Assembly (NCBI GenBank): GCA_016793585.1
Contig: JAEUJR010000356.1
Span: 1-29,863 of the forward strand
Direction of reading: 5' to 3'
DNA: 29,863 bases
Origin: Archangium sp.
GTDB taxonomy: Bacteria; Myxococcota; Myxococcia; Myxococcales; Myxococcaceae
Shown: positions 16,028 to 23,878 of the stretch, piece after piece
Position numbering within the stretch: the stretch's first letter is position 1
How the letters are laid out: every line of letters starts with the position of its first letter
Program-made: the position numbers and the translations under genes
The notes under the pieces: model-generated
What the model was told of the DNA's origin: nothing
The model's database searches: none
Seen by the model: only the letters and a program-made list of their open reading frames with translations

Positions 16028-16483
16028 ATGAACGCCAACTCGATGGAGCATCGCACGGGGGACGAGCCTGGCGGCGGGGGCAGCGAGCCGGTTCGGCCGG
16101 GCTACGTGAGACCCACCACGGCTCCGATCGTGCGAACCAGCCGCATTCACTTCGACGTCAACCCGGCCTTGCCTGAAGTGGTGGCCTACGCGGCCTCGCG
16201 CGGCTGGCTGGCCCGTGGCTTCGACGTGCTGTCGGTGGCCTGGCAGGAGCTGCACTGGACGGTCGACGGCTGGAAGAGCGCCCACAAGCTCTCGTCTCAC
16301 GACGTGCCCTGCCCCATCACGGCCGGGTACTTCACGTTGCCCGTCAAGGCGGGCACCACGGTGGAGTTCGCGCTGCACGTCGGCCTCACCTGTCGGGCGG
16401 CGCACGACGCAGCTGGCGCTCGCGAGATCGGCGAGCTCTGGTTCAACGACGGCGAGAAGAACTACCGGCAGGTCACGAAATAG
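16028..16483 (+). CDS. Small protein with a carbohydrate-binding-like fold (CBM21/CBM25-like), tentative
   Basis: A 151-residue protein without signal peptide or membrane helix. After a Gly/Pro-rich leader (1-35) it reads as a beta-rich domain: IHFDVNP, AWQELHWTVDGWKS, GYFTLPVKAGTTVEFALHVGL, and an ending with GELWFNDGEKNYRQ. The last motif recalls the WDNN-x-G-x-NY end of starch- or glycogen-binding CBM21/CBM25/CBM53 domains, and the tryptophans could form a sugar platform. This is pattern recognition, not an alignment. The ATG at 16028 is preferred over the GTG at 16019. It is transcribed away from the sigma-factor operon, and its 3' end overlaps the convergent GYF-like gene by 11 bp. Confidence 0.6.
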   Translation: MNANSMEHRTGDEPGGGGSEPVRPGYVRPTTAPIVRTSRIHFDVNPALPEVVAYAASRGWLARGFDVLSVAWQELHWTVDGWKSAHKLSSHDVPCPITAGYFTLPVKAGTTVEFALHVGLTCRAAHDAAGAREIGELWFNDGEKNYRQVTK

Positions 16484-16691
16484 AACGAACGCCCAGCACG
16501 GGCGTCGGCGGCCGGGGCTTCGGCTCGTCAGGCAACCGGTTCAACAGCTGCACGGCAGGGAACCACTGCTTGCCGTCGCGTGAGAGCCGCGTGGTGTTGG
16601 TGATGACGCCTTCTCGGAACAGCTGACGAATCTGCTCCGGGCTGTGCGGTGCGTCGCCACGTCCCTCGACGATGAAACGAAGATGCTCCAT
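16473..16691 (-). CDS. GYF_2-like miniprotein
   Basis: A 72-residue protein. Residues 4-50 follow the GYF_2 pattern seen in bacterial adaptor domains: a first strand RFIVEG, then HSPEQIRQLFREGVITNTTRLSRDGKQWFPAVQL, with the W and the G.I...T arrangement in the expected order. The remainder is a Pro-rich tail (KPRPPTP). Such domains bind peptides and usually sit at the end of larger membrane or kinase proteins; here it stands alone. The ATG at 16691 (MEHLRF) is chosen by domain start. It lies downstream of eutL on the same strand after 108 bp, so it may or may not be in that operon. Confidence 0.62.
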   Translation of the reverse strand: MEHLRFIVEGRGDAPHSPEQIRQLFREGVITNTTRLSRDGKQWFPAVQLLNRLPDEPKPRPPTPVLGVRSIS

Positions 16692-16799
16692 GTGATGAGG
16701 CCCCCGGTGAGGTGAACAGTGTCTCCCGATCTGGGTTGTGCTGTCAGCTCCCCACGACACATGGGAGGTGGGCACGCCGGCCGAGAACGTTACGGCTGA

Positions 16800-17480
16800 T
16801 CAGCGACGCTCACGTTCGGGTCGCACCAGACCCGCCATCGGCGCACGCACGACCGACTCGACAGCCTCACTGAAAGCCTCGGCAGCGGCGCGAACATCGG
16901 CCACCGAGCTGCCGCCCAGGTACCCGCCCGCGAAGTTCGTCTCGGTCGGAGGCCCAAAGAACTTCAGCAGCTTGACGTTCGCCGACTTGAGCGCAGCGTC
17001 GAGGCCGATCATCGCCTCGGTCGGCGGTGCGATGAGGTACGCGAGCGGGCTCCCCACGGCGACACCGGCGAGCGGCGCGAGGTAACGGCCGGTCTCTTCG
17101 ATGACGTGGGGGAAAAACGCAGGTGCCGCCGTGCCCTCGACGGCCACGAAGTGAATGCGGCTGGTGAGCGCTTCGCGCAGCGCCCACAGCCCCTCCTTGA
17201 CCTCGTCGGGGTTCGGGCCCGCGAGCACGCCCATGATCTCGCCCGAGAACGGCCCCGACGCGTGCGCGCTGCCGGCATAGAAGCTCTTCGCGTAGACGAC
17301 GTCGACGTCGGCGAACTTGGTCGCGTGATCGAGCGCTGCATAGAGCGAGTCGTCCTGATCGCACGTGACGATTCCGACCGAGACGTGGCGCTCCGAGCAG
17401 CCGAGCGCGCGGCCCAGTGACGGTTCGACCTGCTCGAGCAGACGACACGACAACAGCTTGGGGGGCAGACGAACGAGCAT
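16800..17480 (-). CDS. eutL: Ethanolamine utilization microcompartment shell protein
   Basis: A 226-residue tandem-BMC (trimer-forming) shell protein; E. coli EutL has 219 and closely similar landmarks. These are DDSLYAALDHATKFADVDVVY, then KSFYAGSAHASGPFSGEI, GPNPDEVKEGL, GVAVGSPLAYLIAPPTEAMIGLDAALKSA, and the end segment PPTETNFAGGYLGGSS. EutL trimers tile as pseudo-hexamers in the ethanolamine microcompartment wall and carry a gated pore. Its ATG shares one base with the eutC stop (TGATG), so it is strictly coupled to the enzyme genes. No other shell gene is in the window. The identity is strong; whether it builds a shell depends on partners elsewhere in the genome. Confidence 0.95.
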   Translation of the reverse strand: MLVRLPPKLLSCRLLEQVEPSLGRALGCSERHVSVGIVTCDQDDSLYAALDHATKFADVDVVYAKSFYAGSAHASGPFSGEIMGVLAGPNPDEVKEGLWALREALTSRIHFVAVEGTAAPAFFPHVIEETGRYLAPLAGVAVGSPLAYLIAPPTEAMIGLDAALKSANVKLLKFFGPPTETNFAGGYLGGSSVADVRAAAEAFSEAVESVVRAPMAGLVRPERERR

Positions 17481-18358
17481 CAGTGATTGACCACGTGGGG
17501 GCGGAACGCAGGGTCGCCGCCGGTCAGCTTCACGCCGCCGCCGCCGGCCGCGAACGTCTCTTTCATGAGCGCCGCACACCGCGCCGCCGCCCGCTCGGGC
17601 ACGAAGCCCAGGTCGCGCACGTTCGAGATGCAGTCCTTCTCGGCGTTGTCCTGCGAGAGCTTCGGGCCGTACGCCGTATAGATGGAGAGCGAGTCTCCGG
17701 TGCCGAGCCCGGGCCGCTCGCCGACGACGATGATGGTCGACTTCGCCTGGGTGATGACGCCGATCTCGTCTTGCACGCCGATGCGCGCGAACTTCACGAA
17801 CAGCGGCTTGCCGACTCGAAAGCCCACGCCCGTCAGATGCGTCGCGAGCGCCTTCATCAACGCGGGGCCGTTCTTGAGCAGCGCGTGCGCCGACAACCCG
17901 TCACCGGCGATGAGCTGCACGTCGACGCCGCGCTCGGCTTCCTTCTCGCAACGCGCCTTCGACGCGTCGTCGAGGCGCCGGCCCTGATCAGGGTGCAGGA
18001 AGAACTCCTGGTGATCCTTCGCGCGGGTGCGCAGCGCGAGCCAGCCCTGCTGCTCGGCCCAGCCGTCGGGCACCTCTGACTCCACGGCGTCGAGCGCGAT
18101 GGCGTGGTCGGCGCGAAGCCCGAGATAGCTCCTGGTGAGGTACCGCGTGCCGGTGCGCCCGGTGACGATGCGCGACGGCGTGAGCGCCTTGTACCGTTCG
18201 AGCGCGTCGGCGTTCTTCGGCGCAGGCAACGGCCGGTGGTGCGGCCCCCTCCGGAGCGGTTCTTCTTCCTCTCGCACCACCGGCGACTTCGGCTCGGCGG
18301 ACTTCACCACTTCGCGCACGACCTCGGTCACGAGTTTTCGCAGCTCGTCTTCGGTCAT
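17480..18358 (-). CDS. eutC: Ethanolamine ammonia-lyase small subunit
   Basis: With EutB it forms the adenosylcobalamin enzyme that turns ethanolamine into acetaldehyde and ammonia. The 292-residue product matches the family through RIVTGRTGTRYLTR, ADHAIALDAVESEVP, DQGRRLDD, VQLIAGDGLSAHAL, VGKPLFVKFARIGVQDEIG and VVGERPGLGTGDSLSIY, to CISN near the end. The N-terminus, MTEDELRKLVTEVVREVV, is an amphipathic helix followed by a loose Glu/Pro/Arg linker. It is laid out like the E. coli EutC N-terminal helix that targets the enzyme into the microcompartment. The ATG at 18358 overlaps the eutB stop by 4 bp. Confidence 0.96.
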   Translation of the reverse strand: MTEDELRKLVTEVVREVVKSAEPKSPVVREEEEPLRRGPHHRPLPAPKNADALERYKALTPSRIVTGRTGTRYLTRSYLGLRADHAIALDAVESEVPDGWAEQQGWLALRTRAKDHQEFFLHPDQGRRLDDASKARCEKEAERGVDVQLIAGDGLSAHALLKNGPALMKALATHLTGVGFRVGKPLFVKFARIGVQDEIGVITQAKSTIIVVGERPGLGTGDSLSIYTAYGPKLSQDNAEKDCISNVRDLGFVPERAAARCAALMKETFAAGGGGVKLTGGDPAFRPHVVNH

Positions 18359-19731
18359 CGGCCGAACTCCTGCGCGAACACCGACGCGTCGCCCGCGCGA
18401 TCGGTCAACTTGCCGTTGCGCCACAGGCCCATGCGCTCGAGCCACGCCTCGAACTCGGGCGCGGGCTTCAGCCCGAACAGCTCTCGCAGGGCCGCGTTGT
18501 TGTGAAAGCTGGTGGTCTGGTAGTTGAGCATCACGTCGTCGCCCATGGGGATGCCCATCAGGTAGTTCACCCCGGCCGCCGCGAGCAGCATCTCGAGGTT
18601 CTCCTGGTCGTTCTGATCGGCGATCGCGTGGTTCGTGTAGCAGGCGTCGCAGCCCATCGAGATGCCGGTGAGCTTGCCCATGAAGTGATCTTCGAGCCCG
18701 GCGCGGGTGATCTCCTTCGCGTCACGCAGGTACTCGGGCCCGATGAAGCCCACGACGCTGTTGACGAGGAACGGGGAGTAGCGACGCGCCAGCCCGTAGG
18801 CACGGGCCTCCATCGTCACCTGATCGGTCTCGTGGTGCGCGTTGGCCGACAGCGCCGTGCCCTGCCCCGTCTCGAAGTACATGACGTTGGGGCCCTGCGC
18901 GGTGCCTTCCCGCCGCGCGAGATCGTACGCCTCGTCGAGCACCGAGACCGACACGCCGAAGTTCTGGTTCGCGCCCTGGCTGCCGGCGATCGACTGGAAC
19001 ATGAGGTCGAGCGGAGCCCCGCGTCGTACGGCCGCCATCTGAATCGTGATGTGCGAGAGCACGCAGTTCTGCGTCGGTACGCGGAACTTCCGCATCAGGT
19101 CCTTCACCGCGGTGAGAATGTCGACCGTGCCCTGAATGTCGCCGGTCGAGGGGTTCACGCCGATGACCGCGTCTCCGTTGCCGAAGCTCAGGCCGTCACG
19201 CACCGCCGCGAGCACGCCCTGCACGTCGTCAGTCGGGTGGTTCGGCTGCAGACGCGACGAGATGCGGCCCTTCACGCCGATGGTGTTGTTGCACCTGGCG
19301 GTGACGCGCATCTTCTTGCCCGCCATCACCAGGTCCATGTTCGACATGAGCTTGGCCACGGCGGCGATCATCTCGGGCGTGAGGCCGGGTGAGACGCCGG
19401 CGATGTCTTCTCCAGTGGTGCGATCGTCGAGCAGCCACTCGCGAAACTCGCCCACCGTCCACCCCTGCACGCGGGTCAGCACGTGCGGCGCGAGGCCGTC
19501 GACGATCACCCGCGTCACCTCGTCGTGCTCGAACGGCACCGAGGGCGCCTCGTAGAGCTGCTTCAAGGTGACGTTCGAGAGAATGTCCTTCGCGGCCGCC
19601 ATCTCGCGCATCGAGCGCGCGGCGAGGCCGGCCTGTCTGTCACCGGAGCGGGGTTCGTTCGCGCGGCCCAGCACCTCTTTGAGAGAGCCGAAGCTGAAGG
19701 ACTCGCCGTGAACGCGGGTGGAGAAAGCCAC
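18355..19731 (-). CDS. eutB: Ethanolamine ammonia-lyase large subunit
   Basis: Catalytic subunit of ethanolamine ammonia-lyase: a TIM barrel that holds ethanolamine and, with EutC, adenosylcobalamin. At 458 residues it is close to E. coli EutB (453), with SFGSLKEVLGRANEPRSGD at the start, SSRLQPNHPTDD, SFGNGDAVIGVNP, YFETGQGTALSA, DQVTMEARAYGLARRY, VNSVVGFIGPEYL, GLEDHFMGKL and GISMGCDACYTNH. The GTG at 19731 is chosen because it gives the same N-terminal length as E. coli relative to the conserved helix; a TTG at 19770 is possible. No clear ribosome-binding site is seen. Only 59 bp separate it from the upstream membrane-protein gene, so the operon may begin there. I saw no cobalamin riboswitch upstream, and no EutA-like reactivase gene is in the window. 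Confidence 0.96.
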   Translation of the reverse strand: MAFSTRVHGESFSFGSLKEVLGRANEPRSGDRQAGLAARSMREMAAAKDILSNVTLKQLYEAPSVPFEHDEVTRVIVDGLAPHVLTRVQGWTVGEFREWLLDDRTTGEDIAGVSPGLTPEMIAAVAKLMSNMDLVMAGKKMRVTARCNNTIGVKGRISSRLQPNHPTDDVQGVLAAVRDGLSFGNGDAVIGVNPSTGDIQGTVDILTAVKDLMRKFRVPTQNCVLSHITIQMAAVRRGAPLDLMFQSIAGSQGANQNFGVSVSVLDEAYDLARREGTAQGPNVMYFETGQGTALSANAHHETDQVTMEARAYGLARRYSPFLVNSVVGFIGPEYLRDAKEITRAGLEDHFMGKLTGISMGCDACYTNHAIADQNDQENLEMLLAAAGVNYLMGIPMGDDVMLNYQTTSFHNNAALRELFGLKPAPEFEAWLERMGLWRNGKLTDRAGDASVFAQEFGR

Positions 19732-19790
19732 GAGGGGAGCGGTTGTCGATCTGTCGCCGCTCGCGGTCAAGCAACGATGCGGCGGGTCTG

Positions 19791-20426
19791 TCAGCCCGCG
19801 TCGGGAGAGAAGACCCGAACCAGCGACGCCGAAAAGTCGAGCCAGGGCACCAGCGCTTCACCTTCGGGCAGGTCGCCGACACCGTCGATCATCACCGCGT
19901 CGTCGACGAACGAGACGGCGAACACGCCAGGCAGCGTCGTCGCACTCAAGGCGCTCAGCACCTGAGGCCGCAGCAGCTCGGCGACGACGGCGCTGGCGCC
20001 GAAGGTGGTGAAGCCGGCGGGCCCACCAGTGGCCGCGGGCGGCAGCTCGGCGCGCGTGACCAGCGTCGAGATGGTGCCGAAGTCGATCGCGCGCCAGTCG
20101 AACGGTCTCGCCACCAGCACCCACGAGGGCACCTCGCGGCCGAGCGGCATGCGCAGCCGCCACGCCGTGCCGCCGCCTTCACGCAGCAGATGAACCGCCT
20201 CGAACTCCACGTCACGGTGAAAGCCGTGAAGAACCCACGCGCGCTGACCCTCGTTCTTGTTCTCGATGGCCCAGCCGTGTGACGAGGCGATGGCCTTGCG
20301 CCGAAGCTGCTGCGCGGCGGCCTGCCGCGAGATGATGAACGACAACGTGACCGGCACGACCACGAAGATGCCGATCACCAGCCACCAGGGCGCCGAGCGC
20401 GGCTTCTGAGGAGCTGTGGTCGTCAT
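19791..20426 (-). CDS. Hypothetical one-helix membrane protein upstream of eutB
   Basis: A 211-residue protein with one membrane helix at about 14-33 (WWLVIGIFVVVPVTLSFIIS), then a large soluble domain of mixed alpha/beta character, presumably outside the cytoplasm. I recognise no family. The domain has paired Trp/Phe positions (GWAIENKNEG, RPFDWRAIDFG) and ends acidic. It lies on the same strand as eutBCL, 59 bp upstream, and could be co-transcribed, but nothing in its sequence ties it to ethanolamine. The ATG at 20426 follows a hairpin that may end the upstream transcript. Confidence 0.72.
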   Translation of the reverse strand: MTTTAPQKPRSAPWWLVIGIFVVVPVTLSFIISRQAAAQQLRRKAIASSHGWAIENKNEGQRAWVLHGFHRDVEFEAVHLLREGGGTAWRLRMPLGREVPSWVLVARPFDWRAIDFGTISTLVTRAELPPAATGGPAGFTTFGASAVVAELLRPQVLSALSATTLPGVFAVSFVDDAVMIDGVGDLPEGEALVPWLDFSASLVRVFSPDAG

Positions 20427-20444
20427 GTGGGCCCCAAAACACCA

Positions 20445-20477
20445 GAGGCGACCGATCTGCCAGCGATCGATCGCCTC
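20445..20477 (-). terminator. Probable rho-independent terminator or attenuator hairpin
   Basis: Read on the minus strand, GAGGCGATCGAT pairs with ATCGGTCGCCTC through 12 bp (one G-U) around a 9-base loop, and is followed by TGGTGTTTTGG. The stem is strong; the U-tract is short and broken. It lies 29 bp after the stop of the H1-linker gene and 18 bp before the ATG at 20426, so it would separate that gene from the possible eut operon. Confidence 0.5.
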
Positions 20478-20505
20478 CGGGCTGAAGCAGCAGTCGCAGG
20501 TTGGG

Positions 20506-21024
20506 TCAGGCGGCCTTCTTGCCCGACAGCGCCGCCTCGACGTACTTCACGCCGTTCGGGGTGATCTGGTTGCCGTTCTTGGTGCGCTTCGAATAGCCCG
20601 CGTGCTCACGCAGGGCCTTCGCCGCGTTCGGCGCCGCGTACTTCACGCCGTGCTTCGCCCAGAACTTCGAGGTGACACCCGAGCTGACCTCGGCGTTCGA
20701 GTTGCGCGCGACGTAGAGGGGAATGAGCGAGCGCAGCAGCTGATCCTTCTGCTTGCCGGCCTTGAGCAGCGCCGCCTTCTTCGAGTTCGACTCGAGCGCC
20801 GAGAGCACCACGGCGAGGGCATCATCGGTCTCGACCTTCACGGCCTTCGGCGCAGGAGCGGCCTTCTTCACCGCCGCCTTCTTCGCAGGAGCAGCCTTGG
20901 GAGCGGGCGTCTTGCCGGCGAGCCCGAGCGCCTTGAGCACCTCGTGCACCTTGCGCTCGACGAAGTCCTCGATGCCGTGAATGTCGAAGAAGCCCTTCTT
21001 CACCTGCTGCGCCTTGAACGCCAT
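20506..21024 (-). CDS. Protein with histone-H1-like Ala/Lys/Pro linker and possible winged-helix C-terminus
   Basis: A 172-residue basic protein in three parts. Residues 1-35 form a helical segment (FFDIHGIEDFVERKVHEVLKAL). Residues 36-64 are a repeat-like linker of Ala, Lys and Pro (PAKKAAVKKAAPAPK), as in H1-like bacterial proteins. Residues 66-172 form a basic domain ending KTKNG-type loops and ITPNGVKYVEAAL, which could be a winged helix. Binding to DNA or another polyanion is therefore likely by composition, but no specific family is recognised. The ATG at 21024 has GGGAGG eight bases upstream and gives a clean start (MAFKAQQVKK). A strong hairpin follows the gene. It probably stands alone. 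Confidence 0.75.
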   Translation of the reverse strand: MAFKAQQVKKGFFDIHGIEDFVERKVHEVLKALGLAGKTPAPKAAPAKKAAVKKAAPAPKAVKVETDDALAVVLSALESNSKKAALLKAGKQKDQLLRSLIPLYVARNSNAEVSSGVTSKFWAKHGVKYAAPNAAKALREHAGYSKRTKNGNQITPNGVKYVEAALSGKKAA

Positions 21025-21117
21025 GTGGAGTTCCTCCCGTGAGTCGAAAACGAAGGGCCGAGGCTCTAGCAAAGAGGACGCCGCGCGGGCCGAAAAATCG
21101 GCGCGGGGCGGATCAGG

Positions 21118-21129
21118 GGCTGATCAGCC
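21118..21129. promoter_or_regulatory. Palindrome in a divergent promoter region
   Basis: GGCTGATCAGCC is a perfect 12-bp palindrome in the 150-bp gap between the divergent genes starting at 21024 and 21175. A second small dyad, GCCGA-AAAA-TCGGC, lies at 21089-21102. They could bind a dimeric regulator; no known box is matched. Confidence 0.3.
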
Positions 21130-21174
21130 GGGTCGGAGTCGGCCTTCTCGGAAGCGCCCTGATATGCAGCCGCG

Positions 21175-22578
21175 ATGATCATCGCAGTGCTGACCGCGGC
21201 GTTGCTGGGCGCGACTCCCAAGGGGCTGGCTTACGCCGAGCTGATCACCTGGGCGCCGAAGGCTTCAGACGTGTCGACGCTGCTTCCCTTCTTCACGCGC
21301 GCGGGTCAGGGCTCGGTGATGGTCGCGCCGTCGTCGTGGCGTGAGAGCGCCCACCCGCTGCTCGAGTTCGACGTCACCCGCCCCGAGTCGATGAGCGCGC
21401 AGGGCGTCGCGGTGAACGAAGGCCTGAGCCTCTCGGTGCGCGGGCCGATCAGCGTCGGCTGTCATGGCGTCAGCGACGTGAAGGCGTTCGAAGCGGCGTG
21501 CAAGACGCGCCTCGAGCGCTACGGAACGTTCTTCAAGACCGAGGCGAACGGGGTGATCACCCTGGGCTCGCGCGCCGGGCTCAATCGTGGGCAGGCCGCG
21601 GCGCTGATCAAGGGCAAGGTGTCGTGCTCGGTCTCGGCGTCGGGGCAGACCGTCGAGAAGCTTCTGCCCGAGGTGACGAAGTCGCTGGGGAAGCCGCTCG
21701 CTGGAGCGTGGGTGAAGGCGGCGGGTGAACTTCCGGCGGCGCAGTACTTCATGCTGCCCGAGCGCCCACAGGATCCGACGGCGCGGCTCAAGGGCTGGGC
21801 GACCCTCGCGCTCGCGGCGAAGGGTGACACGCTGACGCTCGACGCGAAGACGAAGGGCCTGCCGATCAGTCCATTGCAGGGCGCGGGCGCGTCTCCGTTC
21901 GCGGCCCTCTCGGTACCGGGCGTGCTGACGGTGAAGGCGCGGTTCGTGAAGGAGCAGCTGCCTGGCTTGATGGAGCAGCTCTTCCCCTCCTTCCCCGGCG
22001 GCCGAACGCTCACGCCTGCCGCGAAAGAGCTCGCCCCCCTGCTCACCGGCAACGTGGCGTTCGTCTTCTCGCGAGTTCGCGTCACGAGCGGGCTGCGCAG
22101 TGCGCCGGCGCGCTTCTTCGCGACCCGTTTCATCGTGCTCGCCGAGACGAACGACGAAAAGGCCGCGCAGGCCCTCGTCGACTCGGTCGATCAGAAGTCG
22201 CTGCAGTTTCGCGAGGGCAAGGTCGAGGCGGGCGTCACTGGCACCACGGTGTGGATCACCAACGACTCCGACACGCGTGACTCGGCGCTCGCCGCGCTGC
22301 CGAAGGCCGCTGGCACCCAGAAACACGGCGCGGAGTTCGACGTCGACCCCACCGCGCTCGCCAGGGCGCTCTCGTCGATTCCCCTGCTCGAGATCGTGCA
22401 GTCACCCGAGCTGTCTGGGGTGCTCGTGGCCGCCACCGAGGTTGGCCCGCTGCTGATGATGACCGACCGCGTGCGTGGCTGGCTCGACTCCACCACCGCG
22501 ACGACGCAACGCGCGCAGCTCACGTGGACGCTGAACGCCGAACGGCCCGACGCGGGAACCCCGGCGCCTGTGCCATGA
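21175..22578 (+). CDS. Hypothetical exported protein
   Basis: A 467-residue protein with an N-terminal Sec-type signal (MIIAVLTAALLGATPKGLAYA, about 1-21) and no further membrane helix, so probably periplasmic or secreted. The body alternates beta-rich and helical stretches, with two cysteines close together (VGCHGVS, EAACKTR) and a third at VSCSVS that could form disulfides. The tail is Pro-rich (PDAGTPAPVP). I recognise no family, though the layout recalls large uncharacterised exported proteins of myxobacteria. It precedes the thioredoxin-like gene by 10 bp, so the two are surely co-transcribed; a redox partner acting on its cysteines is possible. There is no strong ribosome-binding site. 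Confidence 0.8.
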   Translation: MIIAVLTAALLGATPKGLAYAELITWAPKASDVSTLLPFFTRAGQGSVMVAPSSWRESAHPLLEFDVTRPESMSAQGVAVNEGLSLSVRGPISVGCHGVSDVKAFEAACKTRLERYGTFFKTEANGVITLGSRAGLNRGQAAALIKGKVSCSVSASGQTVEKLLPEVTKSLGKPLAGAWVKAAGELPAAQYFMLPERPQDPTARLKGWATLALAAKGDTLTLDAKTKGLPISPLQGAGASPFAALSVPGVLTVKARFVKEQLPGLMEQLFPSFPGGRTLTPAAKELAPLLTGNVAFVFSRVRVTSGLRSAPARFFATRFIVLAETNDEKAAQALVDSVDQKSLQFREGKVEAGVTGTTVWITNDSDTRDSALAALPKAAGTQKHGAEFDVDPTALARALSSIPLLEIVQSPELSGVLVAATEVGPLLMMTDRVRGWLDSTTATTQRAQLTWTLNAERPDAGTPAPVP

Positions 22579-22588
22579 AGAGGACTCC

Positions 22589-23878
22589 ATGACCGCACTC
22601 CTGCTCTCACTCGTGCTCACGGCCGGCTCCAGCGGCCCGACGACCATCGAAGACGACTACGCGAAGGCGCTCGCCGAGGCGAAGAAGACGAAGAAGCTGC
22701 TCTTCGTCGATGCCTGGGCGCCCTGGTGCCACACCTGCGTCTTCATGCGCGAGCACGTGCTCAACCAGCCCGCGTTCGCCTCGTTCCAGAAAGACGTCGT
22801 CTTCGCCGGCATCGACACCGAGAAGACCTCGAACGCGCCGTTTCTCGACAAGTTTCCCGTGAGCATCTGGCCCACGCTCTTCTTCATCGACCCCTCGAAC
22901 GAGACCCTCGTCTTCAAGTGGATCGGCTCGGCCGATGCTGCGCAGATGAAGGGGCTGCTGCAGGCCGCGCGCAAGAAGGACGGCGCCGTGCACGAAGCCG
23001 ACGCGCTGCTCGCCCAGGGCAAGTCGCAGGAGGCCGCCGAGAAGTACGTCGCCAGCCTGAAGTCGGAGAAGGGTGACGCCGCCGTGCGCGCGACGTTGTC
23101 GCTGCTCAACGCGCTGTCGTCGGCGAAGCAGCACGAGAGCTGCGCACGCACGGCGAACGAACAGGCGCCGACGCTGAAAGGAACGTCTGATCGCATCAAC
23201 GCACTCACGTGGGGCCTGAGCTGCGGTCTCGAGCTGCCGGCCGAGCTGAAAGATCGTGAAGCGCTGATGAGCTCGCTCGTGAAGCAGGCCACCGGCGCGC
23301 TGACGTTGCCGGGAGCCCTCGCCGACGACGTCTCGGGCCTCTACGAGCTGCTCGTCGAAGAACGAAAGGCCGCGAAAGACGACGCGGCGGTGCTCTCGCT
23401 GTCGAAGGCGTGGCTCTCGTTCCTCGAAGGGGTCGCGGCGAAGGCGCCTTCGCCCGCTGCACGCGCCGTGTTCGATCCCCACCGGTTGCTGGCGGCCTCG
23501 GCGTCGAAGCAGCTCGATCGCGTCATTCCAGCGCTGGAGCAGAGCGAGAAGGAGCTGCCCGAAGACTTCAACCCGCCCGCCCGGCTCGCGCTCGCGCACA
23601 AGGAACTGGGCCAGCTGCCGCTCGCAGAAGCCGACATCGCCCGCGCGCTCACGAAGAACACCGGCGGCCCGCGGCGCGTTCGGCTCTTCGACATTCAGGC
23701 GTCGATCTTCGCGGCCAAAGGTGACGTCGCAGCCCAGAAGCAGGCGCTGGCCGACGCGATCGCCTACGGCAAGTCGTTGCCCGACTCGCAGCGGCCGACC
23801 GGGAAGATCGCGGCACTCGAGGGTCAGCTCGCGAAGCTCGCCACGCCGGCCCCCGCTCCGCCGCCCGCGAAGAAGTGA
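22589..23878 (+). CDS. Exported thioredoxin-like protein with helical repeat tail
   Basis: A 429-residue protein. Residues 1-15 look like a signal peptide. Residues 20-130 are a thioredoxin fold of the DsbD-C-terminal/thioredoxin_7 kind, with the active site W-C-H-T-C (Cys47, Cys50) preceded by LLFVDAWAPW and the cis-proline in IWPTLFFID (Pro95). The rest is helical with TPR-like repeats (HEADALLAQGKSQEAAEKY, LALAHKELGQLPLAEADIARAL), ending in a Pro/Ala tail. It probably reduces or rearranges disulfides in the periplasm, with the repeats binding a client. It lies 10 bp after the cysteine-containing exported protein, whose operon it shares. Its stop abuts the stop of the convergent small membrane protein. 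Confidence 0.85.
   Translation: MTALLLSLVLTAGSSGPTTIEDDYAKALAEAKKTKKLLFVDAWAPWCHTCVFMREHVLNQPAFASFQKDVVFAGIDTEKTSNAPFLDKFPVSIWPTLFFIDPSNETLVFKWIGSADAAQMKGLLQAARKKDGAVHEADALLAQGKSQEAAEKYVASLKSEKGDAAVRATLSLLNALSSAKQHESCARTANEQAPTLKGTSDRINALTWGLSCGLELPAELKDREALMSSLVKQATGALTLPGALADDVSGLYELLVEERKAAKDDAAVLSLSKAWLSFLEGVAAKAPSPAARAVFDPHRLLAASASKQLDRVIPALEQSEKELPEDFNPPARLALAHKELGQLPLAEADIARALTKNTGGPRRVRLFDIQASIFAAKGDVAAQKQALADAIAYGKSLPDSQRPTGKIAALEGQLAKLATPAPAPPPAKK

Noticed and set aside
19732..19790. Cobalamin riboswitch before eutB
   Set aside because: Only 59 bp are available and no B12-box-like sequence was seen there or in the next gap upstream.
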